In this document: piece after piece, positions 39,718-48,627 of the stretch
How the letters are laid out: each line of letters starts with the position of its first letter
Numbering within the stretch: position 1 is the stretch's first letter
Source: Candidatus Parcubacteria bacterium
GTDB lineage: Bacteria > Patescibacteriota > Saccharimonadia > Saccharimonadales > Saccharimonadaceae
NCBI GenBank assembly: GCA_023432475.1
Contig: JAEYUN010000011.1
Span: forward strand, 1-53,855
Reading direction: 5' to 3'
DNA length: 53,855 nucleotides
Made by a program: the position numbers and the translations under genes
Notes under the pieces: generated by a model
The model's input: the letters and a program-made list of their open reading frames with translations, nothing else
Database searches by the model: none
Told to the model about the DNA's origin: nothing

Positions 39718-39745
39718 GTACGTGCTCAATCCCTAATAATCACGT

Positions 39746-39830
39746 GCGGCGGTGGCGGAATTGGTAGACGCGCTAGCCTTAGGAGCTAGTACCGCAAGGT
39801 GTGGAGGTTCAAGTCCTCTCCGCCGCACCA
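39746..39830 (+). tRNA. tRNA-Leu, anticodon UAG
   Basis: 85 bases including an encoded CCA. Acceptor stem GCGGCGG/CCGCCGC; D arm with GGTAGA; anticodon stem CTAGC/GCTAG with loop CTTAGGA (anticodon TAG, reads CUA); long variable arm ACC-GCAA-GGT typical of class II tRNA; T arm GGAGG-TTCAAGT-CCTCT. Discriminator A fits leucine. Confidence 0.97.
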
Positions 39831-39871
39831 CAAAGAGAAAACCGGACATACTGTGTCCGATTTTCTCTTTG
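39831..39871. terminator. bidirectional terminator after tRNA-Leu
   Basis: Long inverted repeat (about 18 bp with one mismatch) with an A-rich left arm and T-rich right arm. It starts at the base after the tRNA CCA and also faces the end of the convergent beta-helix gene. Confidence 0.8.
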
Positions 39872-39879
39872 TGTAAACT

Positions 39880-41049
39880 TTACTCACCCGTGATAGGCGT
39901 CCCTGTTTCGTGCCAAACATTACCTGAGCGTGTACTTCCGGGGCTAGCGCCATAGAAAATCAGCGCTTGTAGACTTCCACACTGCGGTGCATAAACTGTA
40001 GAGAAACGATTATTAAGGATTTTGATGTTGTTTATGAGGTGGCCAAAAGCGGCTAGGTTTGGGTCACTTATATCCGCTCGAACACAGATCGATCCACCCG
40101 CCACGACGTTATTTTGGAAAGTATAGTTCGATACCGCCCAATAGTCATGGTAAAGGTTAGCCGACGACGAACACTGCGACCCCGCACATATAAATGTATT
40201 CCCACTGACGGTGTAGTTATTGCCGCCATGTGTACTGATAGCTGAACGATGTGAAGACGCAGTCGTGTACTGAGCATAAATATAGCTATTCGTAACTTCC
40301 ATGTTACCACCGACATAATCAAGATTAAGCTCGCCACTGCATACGCCGTCGGTTGTCGTGGTCGAACAGGGGTCACTACCCATCAGCATACCGCGCCCGA
40401 CGTTTTCAATTTTGACGTGATCAAAACGATGTACCCCAGTTTTCGGATGACAACGTTGATAGACGCCCCAATCCGTCTCGCCAACCGCGCTGTAATCGAT
40501 AGTGGTATATTCAACATTCAAACCGACCGGGCAAGCCGGCGAGGTATGCAGATTTTGGAAGTTGCGTCCGATATCAACTATGTACGTCACGGGTGACGTC
40601 GGCGCAATCTTGACGTCACGCACTGTCACATTATCATGATTAATCCGTAGCGTACCTTGAATACATAGATTCTCAATCACCTGACCATTGCTAGAGGTTG
40701 AAAATGTCCCGACATGAGTCGACGTACAAGCCTGACGAGCACCGGTATTACACGAGTTAGCGTAACCGACTAAGTTAGGTAATTGATAGCCGCCTGGCCC
40801 GACAGTTTCACAAGTATCGTTATTGGTAAATTTAATAGCTTGACCGCCCGAAGCAGAAGCGTCATTGACCAAGTTGGCATTCGTTGTCCGACTACCTGAC
40901 TCTGCTTGCAAACTAGAGGGTGAGGCTGCGTTGATATTGAGCGCAACGAAGAACCAAACACTAATCCCTAGTAAAATAGCTACTCCCCCGACATATACCC
41001 AAGGATTTTTGATATTAAGACGTTTTAAGAAGTTCCGTTTATGGGTCAT
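39880..41049 (-). CDS. surface-anchored right-handed beta-helix protein
   Basis: 389 residues, external. Residues 16-38 are one membrane helix (signal anchor). Next comes a piece like the start of a CBM6/35-type carbohydrate module (LQAESGSRTTNANLVNDASA, then SGGQAIKF). The rest shows repeated short strands with Asn-rich turns (DNVTVRDVKI, HVKIENVGRG, NMEVTNSYIY, NYTVSGNTFI, NYTFQNNVVA, NIKILNNRF), the pattern of a parallel beta-helix. There are about 12 Cys, probably disulfide-bonded. Likely a polysaccharide-binding or lyase-like adhesin; exact activity unknown. Confidence 0.75.
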   Translation of the reverse strand: MTHKRNFLKRLNIKNPWVYVGGVAILLGISVWFFVALNINAASPSSLQAESGSRTTNANLVNDASASGGQAIKFTNNDTCETVGPGGYQLPNLVGYANSCNTGARQACTSTHVGTFSTSSNGQVIENLCIQGTLRINHDNVTVRDVKIAPTSPVTYIVDIGRNFQNLHTSPACPVGLNVEYTTIDYSAVGETDWGVYQRCHPKTGVHRFDHVKIENVGRGMLMGSDPCSTTTTDGVCSGELNLDYVGGNMEVTNSYIYAQYTTASSHRSAISTHGGNNYTVSGNTFICAGSQCSSSANLYHDYWAVSNYTFQNNVVAGGSICVRADISDPNLAAFGHLINNIKILNNRFSTVYAPQCGSLQALIFYGASPGSTRSGNVWHETGTPITGE

Positions 41050-41144
41050 ACTCTGCTTTCCCTTAACCTGTAAACGTATACCATGATAATACTTAATACT
41101 AACACAAGGCCTATTGTGGTCAAGCTAAAAGAAAAACGCCAAAA

Positions 41145-41684
41145 TTAGGCGCTAAGACGGTAGAAGGCCAGCGCCGCGTCTCCGTAACTACGATTGTCCA
41201 CCACAACAACTCCATTAACGGTCGGCGCTGACTCCCTACCTGGATATGATAGTACCATAAGCCCGTTCGGTTTTAAATACTTCGCTAGACGTGAAACTGT
41301 GGATAACTGCATATCATGATACGGCGGGTCAGCCAGGATAAAATCAAACTGTTTGTCGTCGGACGTTTCATCCCAAGCTGTCACAGTTGAACGTACTAGT
41401 TTAGCCGTCTCGCCAACCCTTAAGTTGGCGATATTTTGAGTAATAATATTCTGAGCCAGTTTGTCTTTTTCTATAAATAGTACGCTCTTAGCCCCGCGAC
41501 TAAGTGCCTCAAAGCCGAGCGCGCCGCTACCAGCAAAAGCATCGAGTACGACGGCATCAGTTAAATCACCTACGATATTAAACAGCGAGCCCCTCACCCG
41601 TTCTCCCATAGGATGAGTTCGCCGGCCACTGGGCGCAGCAATGGTTCGCCCACCAAGTTTTCCGGCAATTATCCGTAGGTTCAC
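41145..41684 (-). CDS. rsmD: 16S rRNA (guanine966-N2)-methyltransferase
   Basis: 179 residues. RsmD methylates G966 of 16S rRNA. Visible motifs are RIIAGKLGGR at the N-terminus, RVRGSLFNI, the SAM-binding VLDAFAGSGALGFEALSRGA, and the catalytic DPPY near residue 118. GTG 41684 is chosen: it overlaps the upstream stop as GTGA, has AAGG 6 bases upstream and matches the family start; the longer frame to 41729 lies inside that gene. Confidence 0.93.
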   Translation of the reverse strand: MNLRIIAGKLGGRTIAAPSGRRTHPMGERVRGSLFNIVGDLTDAVVLDAFAGSGALGFEALSRGAKSVLFIEKDKLAQNIITQNIANLRVGETAKLVRSTVTAWDETSDDKQFDFILADPPYHDMQLSTVSRLAKYLKPNGLMVLSYPGRESAPTVNGVVVVDNRSYGDAALAFYRLSA

Positions 41685-42505
41685 GACAGACCTTTCTTCT
41701 GGAGCGCCCGCCAATAACATTCGTACCATGCGAGAATAACCATCCGAATAATGATCGGTGCCAGGGTCGTCCGAGTCATAGCCGCCATACGACTGGTCCA
41801 GCCTTTTTTTAAGAATTGATCATACATTTTAAGACTGGCTATTTCGTGCAGAGCTTCCAAAAACAGGGGCTCAAAACCATGATTCTTTAGTCTTATGATG
41901 TCATTGCCAGATGGACCAGCCCCTTCGAAACCAAGCGGTGTGATAGTCGAAGCTACACCAATCTCAAAATGAAAATGTGTTGACATAACCCCCTTAGCAC
42001 CCCAATATTCCCAGTTATTCCTGATAAACTGCTTGGTCGAACCGCCTCCTGGCATGACAATCTTACTTTTCACGCTGGTTCTAGTCGTAATATCCTCACC
42101 ACGCAACCTTTCCAGTTCTTCCTCAAACGGCTCGTGGTGAGCAGGAGTTAAACCATCAACCACTGCATGAGCCAACCAAGCAGCCTCAAAAGCCGCTCGA
42201 ACTTGGTCATTTTCAATAAGTGCTTTCGTTAGATTTTCCCGGTGATTCGATATATCGTCCAACAACGCCCGGTCTTCTGGATCTCGGGGGTCGATAAAAT
42301 GCCACGGCTCATCGCGGCCGGGACTTTTACGCTTGACGCCGTCAGGACCGTTGAGACCCTCAAAGTGCAGAATATCTTTAGTATTCGGGAATTTTAATGA
42401 CCGTTTGAGTAAAGGTTTAAGCAGTCGATGCGCCACCCGGTCGATTTTTTGGTGTGCACCCATAACCAACCCGGACTTAGTCCTAATAGTTGTACCCGAA
42501 TACAT
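41681..42505 (-). CDS. possible zinc phospholipase C / S1-P1 nuclease-like protein
   Basis: 274 residues, helical, no signal peptide. Two pieces recall the zinc-site pattern of the phospholipase C/P1 nuclease fold: EPWHFIDPRDPED and WLAHAVVDGLTPAHHEPFEE; further His lie near the start (DRVAHRL) and in THFHFEIG. The resemblance is weak, so the function is uncertain. Starts at 42505 or ATG 42463 (MGAHQKIDRVAHRLL) are both possible; neither has a good ribosome site. It is coupled to rsmD. Confidence 0.5.
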   Translation of the reverse strand: MYSGTTIRTKSGLVMGAHQKIDRVAHRLLKPLLKRSLKFPNTKDILHFEGLNGPDGVKRKSPGRDEPWHFIDPRDPEDRALLDDISNHRENLTKALIENDQVRAAFEAAWLAHAVVDGLTPAHHEPFEEELERLRGEDITTRTSVKSKIVMPGGGSTKQFIRNNWEYWGAKGVMSTHFHFEIGVASTITPLGFEGAGPSGNDIIRLKNHGFEPLFLEALHEIASLKMYDQFLKKGWTSRMAAMTRTTLAPIIIRMVILAWYECYWRALQKKGLS

Positions 42506-42533
42506 AAATTTAGCTTCGCTTAATAGGACAAAC

Positions 42534-42554
42534 CTAAGGTTTTTCCTACCTTAG
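42534..42554 (-). terminator. weak hairpin after recG
   Basis: 7-bp stem CTAAGGT/ACCTTAG with a 7-base loop; GTTTGTCC follows on the reverse strand. It lies in the 107-base gap after recG. Confidence 0.35.
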
Positions 42555-42612
42555 CGGTGTCGCGGAATAAATCCGTCGACTCCGGCTTGGCTTTTCCTTT
42601 CTGGTATTAACA

Positions 42613-44640
42613 TTAATTTAGACTGGTCAGTCTGCGGTATTTTTGAATCTGTTGCCATAACTCAGTATATTGTAGCAAATCAACCCCGTCTTCCCGCAGC
42701 TGTTTAGTTGTGCGTCGCACCCGCGCCATCAAACGACTATCGCTGAGGCGGGCAAAGTTAAGGTTTAACTCGCCATGCTGGGCTCGGCCATAAATCTCTC
42801 CCGGGCCACGCAGCTCAAGGTCTTTTTCTGCCAGATAAAAGCCGTCATTCGACTTTTCCAGCTCGCGTAGACGCCGACTCGGTGCATCGGAAGTCGAAGT
42901 TATCAAATAACAATAACTCTGCAGGGCACTGCGCCCGACCCGTCCACGTAGTTGATGAAGTTGAGCCAAGCCGAACCGCTCAGCCCCTTCAATAAGTATG
43001 ACCGTGGCATTCGGTACATCGACCCCAACTTCCACCACGGTCGTACTCACCAATATATCTATATCGCCAGCTGCGAAATCCTGCATGACGGCTGTTTTTT
43101 CTTCGCTTTTAAGCTTGCCGTGCAGGAGCCCCAGGCGATATTCTTTAAAAACCGACGCCTTCAAACGTTTCAACTCGGCAGTGACACTAGCTAGTTCATC
43201 GACACCCTCTTCTATCCTGGGACAAATTACATAGACTTGCCTGCCCGCAACAATCTGTTGCTCAACTGCGGCATACATTTGGGCCCGTGAATTCGGCGAC
43301 ACAATATGTGTTTTTATAGGCAAACGATTCTTTGGTTTTTCGCCCAGTAATGATATATCTAGTTCGCCGTAAACAGTCAGTTGTAAACTGCGTGGGATAG
43401 GTGTTGCCGTCATAGCCAGTAAGTGAGGCATCTTATCGCTTTTTTGCAAAAGCTTCTGCCTTTGTTCAACGCCGAAACGGTGCTGCTCATCTATAACCAC
43501 GAAACCAAGTCGCGCGAAACTAACCTTGTCCTCCAACAGGGCGTGAGTACCTACCACCACGTCTATTACACCCTCGGCGATGCGACTATATAGTTCTCGT
43601 TTAGCACTTAGCTTAACCGAACCGGTAAGCAAGCCGACCGATACTTCAAAAGGAGATAGTAACTTGGTTAGTGTTTCGGCGTGCTGGCGGGCCAATAGTT
43701 CGGTCGGGGCCATAAACGCTGACTGAAACCCGGCCCGGTGGGCAATGTACGATACCAACCCTGCCACCACGGTTTTGCCGGAACCAACATCACCCTGCAG
43801 CAGCCGGTTCATTGGCTGACCGGCCGCTAAGTTTTGAATAGCCTCCCACGCCGCTATTCTTTGTGCCGATGTCAGCTCAAACGGCAAACGCCGCACAAAA
43901 GCCTGAGCGTCAGTGGCCGAAAACTCAATAGCGTGAGCATCTAGTGACTCGTTATCTTCACGGTTTAGGGTCGAAGCCAGCATGAGAGCTAACATCTCCT
44001 CAAAAGCCATCCGTTCTTTAGCTCGTTCCAGTTCTTCGACACTTTCGGGAAAATGCAGAGTGTGCACCGCGTCCGGATAGCTCATCAGTTTTTCGCGCCT
44101 TAACAAATCATCCGGAAGGGTTTCCGGCAGCGCAAGCATCAACGGTCGCAGTTCAAATAAAATCTTACGCAGCGTCACCGACTTTAGCTCGCCGGTTTGA
44201 CGGTAGACCGGCACGATTCGTCCGCCGCTGGCAGCTTCACGCTGTGCTAGCTCGACGCTTGGATTAGTCAACTGATACCGACCACGCTGCAGGCCAAACT
44301 CACCAGAGACCAAAAACTCAGCACTCTGTCTAAGTTGAGCTACCCGGTAACTCTGATTAAACCAAACCACCGCCACTTTGCCGGTTTTATCAACCAAAGT
44401 TGCCTCTGTTATGTTCATGCCACGTCGCACCCGACGTGACGAAACGTTTTCAAAACGCCCTTCGAGGCTGACTTTACCTGGTTTGAGTGCTGCCACTGTT
44501 GTAATGTTGGAATAATCCTCGTAGGTTCTTGGAAAAAATCTAAGCAAATCACCCACGGTTTTTAGCCCCGCCGAACGTAACAGGTCGGCGGTTTTGGGCC
44601 CGACGCCTTTGACCTGTTCGATAAGAGTGGATGGCTCCAT
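42613..44640 (-). CDS. recG: ATP-dependent DNA helicase RecG
   Basis: 675-residue RecG, which reverses stalled forks and processes branched DNA. The N-terminal wedge/OB domain spans about residues 1-160 (GVGPKTADLLRSAGLKTVGDL near the start). Helicase motifs are GDVGSGKT (I), APTELLARQH (Ia), DEQHRFG (II), MTATPIPR (III), VEVGVDVPNATV and QLRGRVGRS (VI). It is slightly shorter than the E. coli protein (693). It follows tyrS by 7 bases. Confidence 0.95.
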   Translation of the reverse strand: MEPSTLIEQVKGVGPKTADLLRSAGLKTVGDLLRFFPRTYEDYSNITTVAALKPGKVSLEGRFENVSSRRVRRGMNITEATLVDKTGKVAVVWFNQSYRVAQLRQSAEFLVSGEFGLQRGRYQLTNPSVELAQREAASGGRIVPVYRQTGELKSVTLRKILFELRPLMLALPETLPDDLLRREKLMSYPDAVHTLHFPESVEELERAKERMAFEEMLALMLASTLNREDNESLDAHAIEFSATDAQAFVRRLPFELTSAQRIAAWEAIQNLAAGQPMNRLLQGDVGSGKTVVAGLVSYIAHRAGFQSAFMAPTELLARQHAETLTKLLSPFEVSVGLLTGSVKLSAKRELYSRIAEGVIDVVVGTHALLEDKVSFARLGFVVIDEQHRFGVEQRQKLLQKSDKMPHLLAMTATPIPRSLQLTVYGELDISLLGEKPKNRLPIKTHIVSPNSRAQMYAAVEQQIVAGRQVYVICPRIEEGVDELASVTAELKRLKASVFKEYRLGLLHGKLKSEEKTAVMQDFAAGDIDILVSTTVVEVGVDVPNATVILIEGAERFGLAQLHQLRGRVGRSALQSYCYLITSTSDAPSRRLRELEKSNDGFYLAEKDLELRGPGEIYGRAQHGELNLNFARLSDSRLMARVRRTTKQLREDGVDLLQYTELWQQIQKYRRLTSLN

Positions 44641-44647
44641 GACGAAT

Positions 44648-45850
44648 CTACCGTACTAGAACGAAACTATTCTTGCCTTTTTTAATCAGGCTACGACTTG
44701 GTAAATCACATTCCCCACTGACCTTTTTGCCGTTAACTGAAATCGCGCCGCCGTCAAGCAGCCGACGGGCTTCGCCGTTGCTACTAACTAGGCCGGAAGT
44801 AACCAGAGCATTAATGAGGCTACCGGAAGCGGATACGGGAATTTCTTGGGCTAGCATGTCAATTTCCTCATCGAGCAATTGCTCGAAAGGTGTGTCGCCA
44901 AACAGTGCGGCGGTTACGTTGCGTGCCTGTTCAGCCCTAGCACCACCGTGCACCAGTTTAGTCACGTCATATGCTAGGTATTTCTGGGCTGTTCGCTCGC
45001 CTGGATTCGAACTGAACTCGGCCATCAGTTGGTCATATTTAGCGGGGTCTATATCAGTAAATATCTTCAAAAGCTCGCCAACAGTCGCATCGTCAACATT
45101 CAACCAGAATTGGTAGAATTTATACGGGCTGGTCATGTCTGGGTCAAGCCAGACGGCATTGCCTTCGCTTTTGCCAAACTTTTTACCGTTAGAATCTACT
45201 ATGAGCGGTACCGTCCAGACATGAGCCTCGGCATTTTCTAGTTTTTTTATCATTTGGGCGCCCGAGAGCATGTTACCCCATTGGTCGGATCCGCCAATTT
45301 GCAGCGTTGCGCCTTTTTCGCGGTAGAGATGCAAGAAATCATAGCCTTGAATAAGCGAGTAACTAAACTCGGCATAACTTATGCCGCTGGCACCCTCACC
45401 TATACGCGCTTGTACAAATTCGCGGTCGAGTAACTGTGTCATGGAGAAATGCTTGCCGATATCGCGTAGGAAATCTAAATAGCCAATGTTCTTAAACCAA
45501 TCGTAATTATCAACTAGCTCAAACGCCTCACCTGCGAGAAGTTTTTTGTATTGCTCGGCGATATTTGCCTTGTTGGTAGCAACTTCATCAAGTGACTTAA
45601 GCTCGCGCTCTGCGTCTTCCTTTGGGTCGCCGACCATGCCGGTGGCACCGCCGACTAATACTATTGCCCTGTGCCCATGGGCAATCAGGTGCCTCACCAG
45701 GCATACCGTAGCGAGATTGCCAATATGCATGCTGGCCGCACTTGGGTCGACCCCTAAATAAAATGTCCGCGGTTCATTAATACCGCTCGGATCGGCGAAA
45801 GTAGTTTGGTTAACGAAGCCTCGCCAGATGAGTTCTTCAGAAATTGTCAT
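44648..45850 (-). CDS. tyrS: tyrosyl-tRNA synthetase
   Basis: 400-residue class I synthetase for tRNA-Tyr. The HIGH motif is HIGN (SMHIGNLATV), the tyrosine/ATP segment is GGSDQWGNM, and KMSKS reads KFGKS. A C-terminal S4-like RNA-binding domain (LINALVTSGLVSSNGEARRL) is present. No Shine-Dalgarno; TACAAT ends 10 bases before ATG. It is divergent from the penicillin-binding protein gene and co-directional with recG. Confidence 0.96.
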   Translation of the reverse strand: MTISEELIWRGFVNQTTFADPSGINEPRTFYLGVDPSAASMHIGNLATVCLVRHLIAHGHRAIVLVGGATGMVGDPKEDAERELKSLDEVATNKANIAEQYKKLLAGEAFELVDNYDWFKNIGYLDFLRDIGKHFSMTQLLDREFVQARIGEGASGISYAEFSYSLIQGYDFLHLYREKGATLQIGGSDQWGNMLSGAQMIKKLENAEAHVWTVPLIVDSNGKKFGKSEGNAVWLDPDMTSPYKFYQFWLNVDDATVGELLKIFTDIDPAKYDQLMAEFSSNPGERTAQKYLAYDVTKLVHGGARAEQARNVTAALFGDTPFEQLLDEEIDMLAQEIPVSASGSLINALVTSGLVSSNGEARRLLDGGAISVNGKKVSGECDLPSRSLIKKGKNSFVLVR

Positions 45851-45860
45851 ATTGCTTACA

Positions 45861-45866
45861 ATTGTA
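45861..45866 (-). promoter_or_regulatory. start-proximal -10 of tyrS
   Basis: Reverse strand TACAAT preceded directly by TG, 10 bases before ATG 45850; weak -35. Confidence 0.4.
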
Positions 45867-45905
45867 CAGTATTTGTTTTGTCTTCACAGCATGAGCACTT
45901 TGTTG

Positions 45906-45914
45906 TGCTATAAT
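45906..45914 (+). promoter_or_regulatory. extended -10 of the penicillin-binding protein gene
   Basis: TGC-TATAAT, a full extended -10, 41 bases before ATG 45956, with AAGGGG as ribosome site. Confidence 0.65.
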
Positions 45915-45955
45915 TTAAGCTGAAAATGCGAGCACTAAGGAAAAGGGGTTAGTCG

Positions 45956-48586
45956 ATGAAAAAGCGTTCAGGCAAGAGTTTGAGTTTGTACTCGAATCTG
46001 TCAAATCGCCACAAGGCCAATCGTGATTACAAAGCCCGTCGCAAAGCTGAGTATTTGGCCAGTTTACCAAAGCATCCTGTGAAGCGGATTTTATACCGGA
46101 TGCACCCTAAAAGATTCTTCACTTATTGGTTTAGCCGCGAAGGTTTGATTATGGCCGGTAAAATAGCCGGTATCGGTATAGCTATTGTTGTTTTGCTTAT
46201 TGGGGTACTGTTTGTGTACTATCGCCGCGAACTTGATGCTATAAAACCTGACGAGATTAGCAAACGAGTTCAGTCTACCGTCACTAAGTACTATGACCGT
46301 AACGGTGTACTCCTATGGGAAGATAAAGGTGACGGCAATTACAAGTTAGTAGTCAAGTCAGACGAAATCTCGCAAAATATGAAAAACGCCACAGTGGCGA
46401 TTGAAGATAAGGATTTTTACAAACATGGCGGTTTCAGTCTAAGTGGTATTATCCGGGCTGCCTGGTCAAACTTAACCGGTAGTGGCACCACCCAAGGCGG
46501 ATCCACCCTAACCCAGCAGCTTATTAAACAGGTTTTCTTCGCCGACGAAGCTAGCGACAGGGGCATAACTGGCGTACCACGCAAGATAAAAGAAGTTATT
46601 CTCTCTATCCAAGTGGAGAGTATGTATGACAAAGATCAGATATTAACTATGTACCTTAACGAATCGCCTTACGGCGGTCGTCGTAATGGTGTGGAATCCG
46701 CCGCCAAGACCTATTTTGAAAAATCCGCTAAGGACCTTAGTCTAGCGGAATCGGCTTTGTTGGCTGCCATACCTCAAAATCCATCGTATTATAATCCAGC
46801 TAATCTGGAGAATACCGGTGGACGCGAAGCTTTGCTAGCACGTAAAGACACCGTGCTTGATTACATGGCCGAGCAAGGCTATATCAGCAAAGACCAGGCT
46901 GAGGAAGCTAAAAAAGTAGCTATTCTCGATGCCGTTAAACCAGAATCCGACCAGCTACGCGACTCCAAAGCCCCGCACTTTGTCCAAATGGTCAAGTCCG
47001 AACTGCAAACCAAACTTGGCGCCAAAACCGTTGGTGACGGGGGTCTAACGGTTAAGACCACTCTCGACTGGGGTGCTCAGCAGGTTGTCGATCAAGCTAT
47101 TGACGCCTTATTCGCCAGCAACGCTCCAGCTGCTAACCGCTTCAGTAACGGCGCTTCAACCATGATTGACGCACAAACCGGGCAGATACTGGCTATGCGT
47201 GGCAGTCGAGACTTTTACTACCCTGGCTTCGGCGCATATAACGCCGCTACGACGTATATACAACCGGGTTCCACTATCAAACCGCTGGTTTATTCAGCTT
47301 TGCTTAAGGGGAATTACGGTGCCGGTTCAATTATTGCCGACGACCCTATTCCGCAGTCAATTTATCGAACCGATACCGGGCAGTCGGTTCAGAACTTCGA
47401 CAACAGATTCCAGGGAGCTATATCATTGCGCTCGGCTCTCGCCCAGTCGCGCAACATACCGGCTATCAAAGCCATGTATATCGCTGGTCGAGATCAAACC
47501 CTTGATACTATTCACGAGATGGGTAACTTAAGCTACTGCACGCTGGGTGTTGAAACTTCAGTAGGGCTATCGGCTGCAATTGGCGGTTGTACCACCAAGC
47601 AGGTTGAACATGCCAATGCTTTTGCTACCATTGCCCGCATGGGCGTTTATAAACCAGTAGCCAGCATATTGGAAGTGCGAAACGCTCAAAGCCAAGTGAT
47701 CGACCAATGGAAAGACTCATCGAAACAAGTTCTTGACCCGCAAATCGCCTATGAAATTGCCGATATTTTAAGCGACAACAATGCTCGGGCTCCCGCTTTT
47801 GGTAGTAACTCAGTTGGTTTCCTGCCCGGCGATGGCGTTAAAATAGCGGGTAAGACCGGCACGTCCAATATTGGCGCTACCGGTGATGCCAATAACTTCT
47901 GGTTTGTCAGTTTTAGCCCTAAAGTAGTACTGGCTACCTGGGTGGGCAACAACGACCCAAAAATCCCTCTACGAGGCTTCTCCACCGCCCTAGGGCCGAC
48001 AAACCGCAAAATTATGCATGACGTCCATATTAATGTTTTTGCTAAAGATGGTAGCTGGAAACCGAACGACTGGTTTACTCAGCCAGCTGGGCTGCAGCGG
48101 CTAAGTATTAACGGACGAAACGACTTCTACCCTTCCTGGTACAACAAAGCTAATGCCTCAAAAGAAGAAAAGATAGTCTTTGACAAAGTCTCCAAGAAGC
48201 GGGCCACCGACTGTACACCGGCCGCTGCGCGTATCGAAGTTGGTTTGCAGGCAGTCGAAGACCCTGTGACTAAGAAAAAATCCTATATATCAACCAACGG
48301 CTACAACCCCAACGAGTCCGATACTTTACATAATTGTGCTGATGTTAAGCCGCACATTAATAATGTTCAGGTTCAAAACAATAAGGTGATCGTGAACGTG
48401 ACCATGGGCACCCATGCTCTACAGAGCATTACTCTGACAAGTGATGGTAACACTGTCGCAACTCTGAGCGTCAGCACTAGCGGTACCTACGATATACCCT
48501 ACAACAGCACAAACGGCCAGACAATCACCGCTATTGTAACTGACGTCGCACTATATAGCAGCCCGCCCCTCAGCGACACCAACTAG
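45956..48586 (+). CDS. class A penicillin-binding protein (PBP1)
   Basis: 876 residues, bifunctional peptidoglycan synthase. A basic cytoplasmic tail of about 65 residues precedes one membrane helix (about residues 69-92). The GT51 glycosyltransferase domain has EDKDFYKHGG (catalytic Glu near residue 150) and GGSTLTQQLIKQ. The transpeptidase domain has STIK (active-site Ser near 439), SRN and KTGTSN (near 632). A C-terminal region of about 120 residues looks like an Ig/fibronectin-like beta domain. It is the synthase counterpart of the VanY peptidases in this window. Confidence 0.94.
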   Translation: MKKRSGKSLSLYSNLSNRHKANRDYKARRKAEYLASLPKHPVKRILYRMHPKRFFTYWFSREGLIMAGKIAGIGIAIVVLLIGVLFVYYRRELDAIKPDEISKRVQSTVTKYYDRNGVLLWEDKGDGNYKLVVKSDEISQNMKNATVAIEDKDFYKHGGFSLSGIIRAAWSNLTGSGTTQGGSTLTQQLIKQVFFADEASDRGITGVPRKIKEVILSIQVESMYDKDQILTMYLNESPYGGRRNGVESAAKTYFEKSAKDLSLAESALLAAIPQNPSYYNPANLENTGGREALLARKDTVLDYMAEQGYISKDQAEEAKKVAILDAVKPESDQLRDSKAPHFVQMVKSELQTKLGAKTVGDGGLTVKTTLDWGAQQVVDQAIDALFASNAPAANRFSNGASTMIDAQTGQILAMRGSRDFYYPGFGAYNAATTYIQPGSTIKPLVYSALLKGNYGAGSIIADDPIPQSIYRTDTGQSVQNFDNRFQGAISLRSALAQSRNIPAIKAMYIAGRDQTLDTIHEMGNLSYCTLGVETSVGLSAAIGGCTTKQVEHANAFATIARMGVYKPVASILEVRNAQSQVIDQWKDSSKQVLDPQIAYEIADILSDNNARAPAFGSNSVGFLPGDGVKIAGKTGTSNIGATGDANNFWFVSFSPKVVLATWVGNNDPKIPLRGFSTALGPTNRKIMHDVHINVFAKDGSWKPNDWFTQPAGLQRLSINGRNDFYPSWYNKANASKEEKIVFDKVSKKRATDCTPAAARIEVGLQAVEDPVTKKKSYISTNGYNPNESDTLHNCADVKPHINNVQVQNNKVIVNVTMGTHALQSITLTSDGNTVATLSVSTSGTYDIPYNSTNGQTITAIVTDVALYSSPPLSDTN

Positions 48587-48627
48587 ACATTAGACACTAA
48601 AAGTGGAGCTATGGTCACGTAGTAACC

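Noticed and set aside
39752..39955. Forward frame starting inside tRNA-Leu
   Set aside because: It is tRNA and terminator sequence read as protein.
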